From contig NZ_SMKK01000079.1 of assembly GCF_004348425.1 (NCBI RefSeq), positions 1 through 37,004 on the forward strand: DNA of 37,004 nt, in the 5' to 3' direction. The notes under the pieces are model-generated. The model was not told the origin of the DNA. It did no database searches and saw nothing but the letters and a program-made list of their open reading frames with translations. The stretch is from Actinomadura sp. 7K507 (GTDB taxonomy: Bacteria > Actinomycetota > Actinomycetes > Streptosporangiales > Streptosporangiaceae). Position 1 is the first letter of the stretch; every line of letters starts with the position of its first letter. This document shows positions 30,976 through 37,004 of this stretch, piece by piece. Both the position numbers and the translations under genes were made by a program.

Positions 30976-31569
30976 TCACCGGATCATCCGGAAGCAGAAG
31001 AAGGTCGGGAAGCGGTAGTACTGCCTCTTGCCCGACTTCACCGCGCCGAGGATGAGGAACACCCACTGCCCGATCAGCAGTTCGAGGTACGGCAGGGCCA
31101 GCAGGGCGAGGAACGCCCACGCCTCCAGGATGATGGCGGGCGGCACGCAGACGGCCGCGACGGCCAGGAGGTGGATCAGCAGCGTGATCTGGTAGTTCAG
31201 GGCCTGGGCCGCGTGGAACCGGGTGAACGGCTCGGTGTTCTTCTTCACCAGGTAGATGATCAGCGGCGCGAGGAAGCCGACCAGGATTACCCCGACGTAG
31301 GAGAAGACCGCCCAGGTCGTGTCCTGGGCAGGGGGCTGCTGCGGGCCGTAGGGGACGCCGGGAGGGCCGTACCCCCAGCGCGGGTCGTAGGGACCCCCGG
31401 GCGGCGGCTGTCCCCCGGGCGGTGCGCCGTAGGGAGGTTGCCCGCCCGGAGGGGCGCCGTAGGGAGGCTGCCCTCCGGGCGGCGCGCCATAAGGAGGCTG
31501 CCCGGGTGCCTGCCCGTAGGAGCCCGGGTAGGGCGGCGGCTGGTCGGGCGGCGGGGGCTGGTCCGTCAC
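30976..31569 (-). CDS. Proline-rich DUF4870 membrane protein
   Basis: 197 residues from GTG 31569 with AAGGACGAGG upstream. The first ~80 residues are Pro/Gly/Tyr/Gln-rich and contain three copies of GQPPYGAPPG, encoded by 30-bp DNA repeats. From about 85 on is the DUF4870 domain: three to four hydrophobic helices (starting WAVFSYVGVILVGFLAPL, then AAQALNYQITLLIHLLAV) with the family's FHAAQALNYQ motif. Such proteins are integral membrane proteins of unknown function in actinomycete envelopes. It is convergent with the PP2C-like gene and divergent from another proline-rich membrane protein. Confidence 0.88.
   Translation of the reverse strand: MTDQPPPPDQPPPYPGSYGQAPGQPPYGAPPGGQPPYGAPPGGQPPYGAPPGGQPPPGGPYDPRWGYGPPGVPYGPQQPPAQDTTWAVFSYVGVILVGFLAPLIIYLVKKNTEPFTRFHAAQALNYQITLLIHLLAVAAVCVPPAIILEAWAFLALLALPYLELLIGQWVFLILGAVKSGKRQYYRFPTFFCFRMIR
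31413..31502. repeat. Three 30-bp tandem repeats within the DUF4870 gene
   Basis: Units are in register at 31421, 31451 and 31481 (core GCGCCGTAGGGAGGCTG with a few changes) and encode the GQPPYGAPPG repeats. The copy number may vary between strains. Confidence 0.75.
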
Positions 31570-31655
31570 TGGCCTCGTCCTTCAATGCTCACGGGGTCTC
31601 GCACGAACCTATCTGAGTGCCGTCCGCCGCCGCAGGTGCGCTACCGTCCCCGATC

Positions 31656-32600
31656 ATGAAGGGTGACAAGGGACCCGGCGACAGCGGGTCGCGGAACCCG
31701 TACCCGCTGCCGGGGCAGGGGTGGGATCCGCTTCAGAGCGACCCGCCGCCGGGCTCGGGCCCGCCCTCCCCGGCGGAGATGTCGCCGCCTCCGATCCCGG
31801 GCATGCCGCCGTCCGAGGCGACGCCCGGCAGCGAACACGCCGCGTATCCGGCCGGCGGCCGTTCGGTGGGGTCCGGGCCTCTGATCTGGCTGATGTTCAT
31901 CGGCCCCTTCGCGGTCGCGATGGTGGTCATCCTCTCCTGGGGCGCGTACCAGATCTACGGCGGCGACGGCGACGGCGACGGCGCCGACGTGTCGGCCAGC
32001 CCGCCGGACTCGCCGGAGCCGGAGCCGATCAGCACCGTCCCGCCGAAGGTGAAGGGGTGGGACGCGGTCACCAGCGCCAAGTACGGCATGACCTATGACG
32101 TCCCGTCCTCGTGGCGCATCCTTTCCTCCACGGTCCTCATCGGGTGGGAGGCGGCCGCGGGCGAGCAGCAGTCGATGATGAGCTCCGCCGCGGTGTTCCG
32201 CGAGGACAGCTGCAAGGACGGAGACGACGAGTACACCCGCGCCCACACGGGCTTCAATCAGTACATCGAGGGCAGCCTGACCGGCGTCGCCGAGCACGCC
32301 GCGAAGAAGTGGGCGACGAACGCCTACACCGTCGAGGGCGATCCGCCCCCGTCGATCGCCCTGAGGGCCCCGGAGGCCGTGAAGGCCGGGCGGAAGAAGG
32401 CCGTGCACGTCCGTGCCGACATCGTCGTGAAGAGCACGGGGCGGTGCGTCTCACCCACCGCGGTCGTGCACACGGTCGCCGTCCCCGGCGTCGCGCCCGG
32501 CAAGACGACGGTGTTCATACTGCTGTCCGACCAGGGCATCCCGGACGCGGCGCCGAAGGCGGAGATCAAGAAGATCCTCGGCAGCCTCCGGCCCAGCTGA
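31656..32600 (+). CDS. Single-pass membrane protein with proline-rich N-terminus
   Basis: 314 residues from the ATG at 31656. No ribosome-binding site is seen, and TACCGT lies 8 nt upstream. The cytoplasmic part (1–70) is Pro/Ser/Gly-rich. One membrane helix covers about 75–98 (LIWLMFIGPFAVAMVVILSWG). An Asp/Gly-rich linker leads to an extracellular domain (130–314) containing YGMTYDVPSSWRI, two cysteines likely to form a disulfide (in EDSCKDG and TGRCVSP) and IKKILGSLRP at the end. This domain type is widespread and uncharacterised in actinomycetes; function unknown. It is divergent from the DUF4870 gene, another proline-rich envelope protein. Confidence 0.85.
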   Translation: MKGDKGPGDSGSRNPYPLPGQGWDPLQSDPPPGSGPPSPAEMSPPPIPGMPPSEATPGSEHAAYPAGGRSVGSGPLIWLMFIGPFAVAMVVILSWGAYQIYGGDGDGDGADVSASPPDSPEPEPISTVPPKVKGWDAVTSAKYGMTYDVPSSWRILSSTVLIGWEAAAGEQQSMMSSAAVFREDSCKDGDDEYTRAHTGFNQYIEGSLTGVAEHAAKKWATNAYTVEGDPPPSIALRAPEAVKAGRKKAVHVRADIVVKSTGRCVSPTAVVHTVAVPGVAPGKTTVFILLSDQGIPDAAPKAEIKKILGSLRPS

Positions 32601-32620
32601 TCGGCACGCTGCCGATCTTC
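32599..32620 (+). terminator. Hairpin overlapping the membrane protein stop codon
   Basis: GATCGGC–ACGCT–GCCGATC, a perfect 7-bp stem beginning inside the TGA and followed by TTC. Confidence 0.5.
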
Positions 32621-32691
32621 ATGCGGGACCCCGCCGTCCGGTCCATGCCGCCCCACATCCTAGAATCACGTTCGGGAATTTGGAGGGGCGT

Positions 32692-33324
32692 ATGAGCGCG
32701 ATGCCGGCGGAACGGCAGCAGCTGGCCGACGACGAGGTGGCGGCGCGGGCCGGCCTCGCCGCCAGGGTGCGCGAGCTGGCGGAGGCGGCGATCCTCACCG
32801 GAGCCGACCCCGCCGAGGCCGCCGCGGTGGCGGACGAGGTCGAGGCCCTGACCGCGCGGCTCGCGGTCGGGCGGAGCGAGGCCCCGCCGTACGTGGTGGA
32901 ACACACGGGCGTCATGGAACGGCACAGTGCCAACCCGGTCACCGGCACCCTCAACCCGTTCGCGCCACCGGTCGACCTGGGCGTCACCCCGGACGGCGCG
33001 GTCCGCGGCGAGTTCACGCTCAGCCCCCTCTACGAGGGGCCGCCGACGTACGTGCACGGCGGCGTCTCCGCCATGGTGCTCGACCAGGCCCTGGGCATGG
33101 CGGCGGCCGTCTCCGGGACGCCCGGCATGACGGCGACCCTGGAGCTGCGCTACCGGCGTCCCACCCCGCTCGGCGTCCCGCTCCTCATCGAGGCGAAGTT
33201 CAGCCGCCTGGAGGGACGCAAGATCTGGGCGTCCGGGAGCATCGCCGGACCGGACGGGCGCGTCACGGTGGAGGCCACCGCGATGTTCATCCAGCCGCAG
33301 CGGTTCGTCACGTCGGGGCGCTGA
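32692..33324 (+). CDS. PaaI-type hotdog thioesterase
   Basis: 210 residues from the ATG at 32692, preceded by GGAGGGG; a TAGAAT at 32661–32666 is a good −10. The N-terminal 65 residues are an Ala/Glu-rich helix. The hotdog fold follows: NPFAPPVDLGV, GEFTLSPLYEGPPTYVHGGVSAMVLDQALGMAA, which contains the HGG…D active-site region of the 4HBT/PaaI family, and then TATLELRYRRPTPLGVPL. It probably hydrolyses an acyl-CoA in the cytoplasm. The substrate is not predictable from context. Confidence 0.9.
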   Translation: MSAMPAERQQLADDEVAARAGLAARVRELAEAAILTGADPAEAAAVADEVEALTARLAVGRSEAPPYVVEHTGVMERHSANPVTGTLNPFAPPVDLGVTPDGAVRGEFTLSPLYEGPPTYVHGGVSAMVLDQALGMAAAVSGTPGMTATLELRYRRPTPLGVPLLIEAKFSRLEGRKIWASGSIAGPDGRVTVEATAMFIQPQRFVTSGR

Positions 33325-33358
33325 CCGCGCTCCGGGCGGCGCAGGGGCCGCGAACCGG

Positions 33359-33874
33359 TCAGTACTCGTAGACCTTGACCGCCGGATCGCCGCCGGACCA
33401 CGTCGCGACGACCGACGAGGAGCGCTCGTCGCCGAGGAAGTCGACACGGAGCCATCCCCCCGCCCGCGTCACCCGCGTCTCGTAGCCCGGGTCGGGCGTC
33501 GCCGACACCAGCCGCACGCGGTCCTTCTCGACCGACAGGACGGCGCGGCCGCCGCGCGTGACGTAGCTGCGCACGTTGTCGTCCGGCTTCGGGACGGAGG
33601 TCCTCGTCTCCCGCTCCGGATCGGCGGGCGGCGCCTTCGCGGACCTGGCCGGCCTCGGCCCCTCGTCCTCGTCCGCCGGCGGGCTCGGGCGGGACGTCGG
33701 TGAGCCGATGTTCGTCGGCGGGCTGGAGTGGATGACCGGACCGGCGATCGGCGGCGGCGCCGACCTCTCCGACACCGCGCCGCGCACGACACCGCGCACT
33801 CCGAGCCAGGAGAGCGTCACCGCGAGCGCGGTCACCCCGGCCCACGGGGCAACATACGACATCGCGCGACGCAT
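33359..33874 (-). CDS. Membrane-anchored protein divergent from the response regulator
   Basis: 171 residues from the ATG at 33874 (MRRAMSYVAPW). A single hydrophobic helix (about 7–30) would anchor it or act as a signal peptide without an obvious cleavage site. A Pro/Ser-rich linker follows, then a small C-terminal beta-rich domain (NVRSYVTRGGRAVLSVE…VDFLGDERSSSVVATW) facing outside. I do not recognise the domain. Its start lies 27 bp from that of the response regulator on the other strand, so the two share a promoter region and may be co-regulated; it could be an accessory or target of the two-component system. Confidence 0.75.
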   Translation of the reverse strand: MRRAMSYVAPWAGVTALAVTLSWLGVRGVVRGAVSERSAPPPIAGPVIHSSPPTNIGSPTSRPSPPADEDEGPRPARSAKAPPADPERETRTSVPKPDDNVRSYVTRGGRAVLSVEKDRVRLVSATPDPGYETRVTRAGGWLRVDFLGDERSSSVVATWSGGDPAVKVYEY

Positions 33875-33889
33875 GGGCACATGGTGGCA

Positions 33890-33895
33890 TACGGT
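33890..33895 (+). promoter_or_regulatory. Candidate −10 of the response regulator operon
   Basis: TACGGT lies 6 nt before the ATG at 33902 with no ribosome-binding site. It falls within the 27-bp gap between divergent genes, so the −35 must lie inside the first codons of the opposite gene. Confidence 0.4.
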
Positions 33896-33901
33896 TCCGC
33901 C

Positions 33902-34588
33902 ATGGCGAGTGTTCTGGTGGTCGAGGATGACGCGAATGTCCGGACCGCCCTGATCCGGGAACTGAGTGTGCGGTCGCACGTCGTGCGCAGCGTCGGGACG
34001 GCCATGGACGCGCTGCGCGAGGTCACCCAGGCGCCGCCCGACGTCGTCGTGCTCGACCTGGGGCTGCCCGACCTCGACGGCGCGGAGGTGCTGAAGATGC
34101 TGCGCGGGATCTCCGACGTCCCCGTCATCATCGCGACCGCACGCGACGACGAGCCCGAGATCGTCCGGCTGCTGAACGCCGGCGCCGACGACTACCTCAT
34201 CAAACCGTTCTCCATCGAGCATCTCAGCGCCCGGCTCGCGGCGGTCCTGCGCAGGTCCGTGCGGTCCGGGCCGACCGCCGAGCTCAGCGTCGGCGGCCTG
34301 CACATCGACCTGGACCGCAGAGAGGCGATGCTGGACGGCGAGCCCCTCGAACTGACCCGCCGCGAGTTCGACCTCCTCGCCTACCTGGCCGCCCGACCCG
34401 GACGCGTCGTGGCGCGGCGCGAGCTCCTCGCCGAGGTGTGGCGGCAGGCGTACGGCGACGACCAGACCATCGACGTCCACCTGTCCTGGCTCCGCCGCAA
34501 ACTCGGCGAGACCGCCGCCGCCCCCCGCTACCTGCACACGGTCCGCGGCGTCGGGGTCCGACTGGCCGAGCCCGATCCGAGACCATGA
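33902..34588 (+). CDS. OmpR/PhoB-family response regulator
   Basis: 228 residues. The receiver domain starts VLVVEDD, with phospho-acceptor Asp52 in VVVLDLGLP, Thr near 79 in IATARDD and Lys near 101 in YLIKPF. The C-terminal winged helix covers about 130–226, with LELTRREFDLLAYLA, RELLAEVW and IDVHLSWLRRKLGE. It is coupled to the downstream kinase by an ATGA overlap at 34585–34588. OmpR-type regulators usually bind direct repeats about 11 bp apart, and such repeats lie downstream of the kinase gene at 36117–36132. Confidence 0.95.
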   Translation: MASVLVVEDDANVRTALIRELSVRSHVVRSVGTAMDALREVTQAPPDVVVLDLGLPDLDGAEVLKMLRGISDVPVIIATARDDEPEIVRLLNAGADDYLIKPFSIEHLSARLAAVLRRSVRSGPTAELSVGGLHIDLDRREAMLDGEPLELTRREFDLLAYLAARPGRVVARRELLAEVWRQAYGDDQTIDVHLSWLRRKLGETAAAPRYLHTVRGVGVRLAEPDPRP

Positions 34589-35928
34589 GGAAGACGCTCG
34601 CCCTGGTGTCCCTCGCGGTCACCTCGATGGTCGCGCTGGCGTTCCTCATCCCGCTCGCGCTGACCGTCCGGGAGATCGCCCGGGACGGTGCCCTCACCGC
34701 CGCCGAACGGCAGGCCAGCGCGCTCGGCCCCGTCCTCGTCGTCACCGAGGACCCGGCCGCCCTCGAACGGGCCGTCGCCAGCACCGAGGCGGGCGCAGCG
34801 AAACGGATGACCGTGCACATGCCGGACGGCGGGCTCGTCCCGAGGAACGGCCACGGCGAGTTCGGCGCCAGCCCCGAGCAGGTCGCCGAGGCCGGGCGGC
34901 GGGGACGCGCCTACACCGCCCACGTGAACGGCGGGTACGCGCTGCTGCAGCCGGTGTCGCTGGACGCGGGCCGCACCGCCGTCGTCGAGGTCTTCCTGCC
35001 CGACGACGACCTGTCGCGCGGCGTGTGGCAGGCGTGGCTCGTCATGACGACCGTCGCCGCCGCCCTCGTCGCCGGGTCCGTCGCCGCCGCCGTCTGGCTC
35101 GGCAACCGGATGATCCGCTCCACCCGCCGGCTCGCCGAGGCCGCCAGCGCGTTCGGCGACGGGGAGATGTCGGTGCGCATCGAACCGGACGGGCCGCCGG
35201 AGCTGGTCGAGGCGGGGCTGGCGTTCAACGCGATGGCCGACCACGTCGTCCAGCTCCTGTCCGCGGAACGGGAGATGGCCGCCGACCTCTCGCACCGGCT
35301 GCGCACCCCGCTCGCCGCGCTCCGCCTCAACGCCGAGGCCCTCGGGGAAGGCCCCGTCGCCGACCAGACCCGCGAGGCCGTCGACCGCATCGAGCACGAG
35401 GTCGACCAGATCATCCGGACCGTCCGGCGCCCGACCGGCCGGGGGAACTGCGACGCCGCCAAGGTCCTGCGCGACCGCGTCTCGTTCTGGTCGGTCCTCG
35501 CCGAGGACGAGGGACGCTCCTGCGAACTGATCGGCGCCGAGGGCGCCGCGCCGCTCCCGGTGCCGGGGACCGAGCTCGCCGCGGCCGTCGACGCGCTGCT
35601 CGGCAACATCTTCCGCCACACCTCCGAAGGCACCGGCTTCGCCGTCACCCTCCACCAGGGCCAGGGCGTCACCGGGATCCTCGTCGCCGACGCCGGCCCC
35701 GGCATCACCGACCCTGACGCGGCGCTGAAACGGGGCAGCAGCGGCGGCGGCTCCACGGGCCTCGGCCTGGACATCGCCCGCCGCGCCGCCGAGTCCACGG
35801 GCGGCTACCTGCGCATCCACCGCAGCGTCCTCGGCGGGGCCCAGGTGCAGATCTGGTTCCGCACCAAGTGGCTGCCGCCGGCCCGCCGCTCCCGCCGCCT
35901 CGTCCGCCGCCGCCACTCCCGCACCTAG
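34585..35928 (+). CDS. Sensor histidine kinase, partner of the response regulator
   Basis: 447 residues. Membrane helices near 7–27 and 151–172 flank an extracellular sensor domain of about 120 residues. A HAMP region (STRRLAEAASAFGDGEMSVRIE) leads to the H box with His237 in DLSHRLRTPLAAL, a variant with Arg in place of the usual Glu after the His, then LLGNIFRHT (N box), VADAGPGI (G1) and GGSTGLGLDIA (G2). The tail is strongly basic (Arg-rich after KWLPPARRS). The SHRLRTPL form with Arg next to the His differs from the common HELRTP and may affect phosphatase activity; it is a known variant in actinomycete kinases. Confidence 0.94.
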   Translation: MRKTLALVSLAVTSMVALAFLIPLALTVREIARDGALTAAERQASALGPVLVVTEDPAALERAVASTEAGAAKRMTVHMPDGGLVPRNGHGEFGASPEQVAEAGRRGRAYTAHVNGGYALLQPVSLDAGRTAVVEVFLPDDDLSRGVWQAWLVMTTVAAALVAGSVAAAVWLGNRMIRSTRRLAEAASAFGDGEMSVRIEPDGPPELVEAGLAFNAMADHVVQLLSAEREMAADLSHRLRTPLAALRLNAEALGEGPVADQTREAVDRIEHEVDQIIRTVRRPTGRGNCDAAKVLRDRVSFWSVLAEDEGRSCELIGAEGAAPLPVPGTELAAAVDALLGNIFRHTSEGTGFAVTLHQGQGVTGILVADAGPGITDPDAALKRGSSGGGSTGLGLDIARRAAESTGGYLRIHRSVLGGAQVQIWFRTKWLPPARRSRRLVRRRHSRT

Positions 35929-36044
35929 CGGTCGCGTCCCTCCCGCAGTTCCGCGACGGCCTGCTCGACCCGCCGGCGCCGCGTCTCCGGCTCCATCCCG
36001 GTCGCCGTCCTACCGCCCAGCTCCAGCGTCGCCCGAAACCTCAT
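35925..36044 (-). pseudogene. Internally deleted DUF1905/YdeI-type gene remnant
   Basis: A 39-codon frame, ATG at 36044, preceded by an intact GAGGAGG ribosome-binding site 6 nt upstream. Residues 1–16 (MRFRATLELGGRTATG) match the start of DUF1905 proteins, and residues 17–39 (MEPETRRRRVEQAVAEL… then REGRDR) match the last residues of DUF1905/YdeI–OmdA proteins, where an ETRxRRIEKxVxxLREG ending is usual. The roughly 100 residues that normally lie between are missing, with the frame kept. It overlaps the kinase stop by 4 bp. Most likely a decayed gene; a working microprotein is possible. Confidence 0.6.
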
Positions 36045-36116
36045 GCCGGCCTCCTCGCTCGATCCCGCTCTCGCCAGAGCGTCGATCGGCCCGCCGCCGG
36101 ATCGACATAGCCGGAA

Positions 36117-36132
36117 CTTAAATCCGCCTTAA
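36117..36132. promoter_or_regulatory. CTTAA direct repeats spaced 11 bp
   Basis: CTTAA at 36117–36121 and 36128–36132 repeat with an 11-bp period, the usual arrangement for tandem OmpR-family sites. They end 28 bp before the candidate −10 (36161), just upstream of the −35 position of the 61-residue membrane protein gene. Confidence 0.5.
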
Positions 36133-36160
36133 CGCCGGAGAGGGCCTCCCGGCGCGCCCC

Positions 36161-36166
36161 TAGCCT
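36161..36166 (+). promoter_or_regulatory. Candidate −10 for the 61-residue membrane protein
   Basis: TAGCCT lies 7 nt before the ATG at 36174 without a ribosome-binding site; leaderless start likely. Confidence 0.4.
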
Positions 36167-36173
36167 GGCGGGC

Positions 36174-36359
36174 ATGAAGAGCCCCCGCTCCCCGTACGAG
36201 CCTCGCCGCTCCCAGTACGTGGCCGCCGGGATCGTCGCCGTCGTCGGCCTCGCCGTCGCCGCGCTCATCGCCGTCCTGGCCATCCGCGCGAGCGGCAACG
36301 TCCCCACGGCCCCCAGCTCCTACATGATCAAGCTGAACCTCCCGGCCCCAGGACGCTGA
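36174..36359 (+). CDS. Small single-pass membrane protein
   Basis: 61 residues. A basic N-terminus (KSPRSPYEPRRSQ) is followed by one hydrophobic helix at about 15–42 (YVAAGIVAVVGLAVAALIAVLAI) and a short Ser/Pro-rich tail, so the N-terminus should stay inside. No family is recognised. The promoter region holds direct repeats that suit an OmpR-type regulator, so it may be a target of the two-component system upstream. It is ended by a shared terminator hairpin. Confidence 0.65.
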   Translation: MKSPRSPYEPRRSQYVAAGIVAVVGLAVAALIAVLAIRASGNVPTAPSSYMIKLNLPAPGR

Positions 36360-36365
36360 ACGCCC

Positions 36366-36391
36366 CGCCCCATCATCGGCGCGATGGGGCG
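36366..36391. terminator. Bidirectional terminator hairpin
   Basis: CGCCCCATC and GATGGGGCG form a perfect 9-bp stem with an 8-nt loop between the ends of two convergent genes. Confidence 0.7.
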
Positions 36392-36411
36392 AGGCGAAGG
36401 GTGCGCGGCCG

Positions 36412-36888
36412 TCAGCAGTTGCGGTAGTCGATGTACCACTTGCCGTTGCCGTGGCCGATCTTGTAATCGGCGATCCAGTGGCTGCTGTGCCGGAGCTTCA
36501 CCCACAGGTAGCCGTCCCTGCGCTGGATGCTGTTCCAGTTCGTGGTGACGTGCTTGCCGTGCTCGAGGGTGTCGACCACCTTGTACCGGGTGCCCGGCCC
36601 GTTGCGGACGTTCAGCCCGTTGGACGGGAGAACCCGGCCGTTGCACCAGCGCGCACGCTCTGCGTTCCGCTCCTTCAGCCGTTCCAGCGCCTTGGCGGCG
36701 CCCTCGGGCCCCACTTCGATGGCGCCCGGCCCGTGTCCTTCCTCCTGCGAGGGCCGAGGCTGGGCGGTGCCCTGCTCGTCCTGCCCCGGGTTCGGCGGCG
36801 GCTGCGAAGCGGCGGCCACACCGCCGAGCGCGCCCCCCGCGAGCGCGACGGCGGCCAGATTGACGCCGAGCTTTACCCCTACATGCAT
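36412..36888 (-). CDS. Secreted SH3-domain protein
   Basis: 158 residues from the ATG at 36888, with GGAGG 7 nt upstream. A signal peptide covers about 1–27 (LGVNLAAVALAGGALGGVAAA). A Pro/Gln/Glu-rich linker and a charged helix (AAKALERLKERNAERARW) follow. The C-terminal domain (about 80–158) is an SH3b type with LNVRNGPGTRYKVVDTL, the typical start of bacterial SH3 domains, and two outer cysteines (in WCNGR and YRNC) that may pair. SH3b domains usually bind peptidoglycan or cell-wall peptides. The protein is probably exported and wall-associated; no enzyme domain is present. Confidence 0.88.
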   Translation of the reverse strand: MHVGVKLGVNLAAVALAGGALGGVAAASQPPPNPGQDEQGTAQPRPSQEEGHGPGAIEVGPEGAAKALERLKERNAERARWCNGRVLPSNGLNVRNGPGTRYKVVDTLEHGKHVTTNWNSIQRRDGYLWVKLRHSSHWIADYKIGHGNGKWYIDYRNC

Positions 36889-37004
36889 CCTTGTTCCTCC
36901 AGATCGGTCCGACGTACAGCGTCTAGCTACCCAGAGTCACTTTAAATGGACGCAACGTAACGAAGATTCTTCTTGGTCGACCCCGCCCCTACCCGGCCCT
37001 CCTT
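36889..37004. other. Upstream region of the SH3 protein gene, to the window edge
   Basis: AT-richer than its surroundings. Contains the GGAGG ribosome-binding site and a short palindrome (GAAGA–T–TCTTC, 36962–36972). No gene is seen; a promoter is likely but could not be assigned. Confidence 0.4.

Noticed and set aside
36041..36307. 88-codon minus-strand frame opposite the 61-residue membrane protein
   Set aside because: No ribosome-binding site and Arg/Ala-rich composition; the plus-strand gene has a promoter and a membrane helix.
1..37004. CRISPR arrays, tRNA or rRNA genes, insertion sequences, prophage genes, biosynthetic gene cluster
   Set aside because: None seen: no regularly spaced repeats beyond coding repeats, no cloverleaf with a CCA-type end noticed, no transposase or integrase motifs, and no multidomain synthases.

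Overview
The window is about 37 kb of very GC-rich, gene-dense chromosome from a filamentous-type actinomycete. The organism call is inference. It rests on the PknG-type kinase operon, on a dxr–rip1–ispG block laid out as in Mycobacterium, on proline-rich DUF4870 and SH3 envelope proteins, and on many candidate leaderless promoters (TAnnnT 6–8 nt before a start codon). The order containing Streptosporangiales/Thermomonosporaceae (Actinomadura-like) fits best. I see no rRNA, tRNA, CRISPR array, transposase or phage module.

Region 1 (1–6726, minus strand) is a tightly coupled signalling operon: coiled-coil protein, PknG-type kinase with four zinc-ribbon-like modules, zinc-ribbon PP2C phosphatase, von Willebrand A protein, and the start of another zinc-ribbon protein cut by the window edge (probably an FHA protein). 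Three of the junctions are 4-nt ATGA/GTGA overlaps. Region 2 (6727–8335) has a stand-alone WYL-domain gene whose promoter carries a near-perfect PafBC-type (RecA-NDp) DNA-damage motif overlapping a near-consensus actinobacterial LexA box, followed by a TrmB-type regulator. Region 3 (8321–14963) holds a YbdK-type carboxylate–amine ligase, an alpha/beta hydrolase, and a PucR-type regulator divergent from a class III aminotransferase and a CoA-acylating methylmalonate-semialdehyde dehydrogenase. The last two probably convert beta-alanine-like amines to acyl-CoA.

Region 4 (14964–18139) is looser and partly AT-richer: a small orphan protein with a long leader, an orphan PotD-like lipoprotein and a small CxxC/CxxC protein. 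Region 5 (18140–26073) has an orphan sensor kinase, the MEP-pathway genes dxr and ispG flanking the site-2 protease rip1, a secreted tripeptidyl-aminopeptidase-like hydrolase and a GNAT protein. Region 6 (26101–29409) has two tandem paralogous HTH proteins, a cluster of strong hairpins, and a HipA-like kinase/DUF3037 pair.

Region 7 (29455–37004) contains a cyclase-family hydrolase, a compact PP2C-like protein, two proline-rich membrane proteins, a hotdog thioesterase, a response regulator/sensor kinase pair with a divergent membrane-anchored protein, a 39-codon remnant resembling the two ends of a DUF1905/YdeI-type gene, a 61-residue membrane protein behind 11-bp-spaced CTTAA repeats, and a secreted SH3 protein.

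The strongest leads are the dual DNA-damage promoter on the WYL gene, the shared zinc ribbons in the kinase operon, the internally deleted DUF1905 gene, the HipA/DUF3037 pair, the tandem HTH paralogues with their hairpin cluster, and the consistent leaderless-promoter geometry. All family calls come from reading the sequence by eye; no searches were run.
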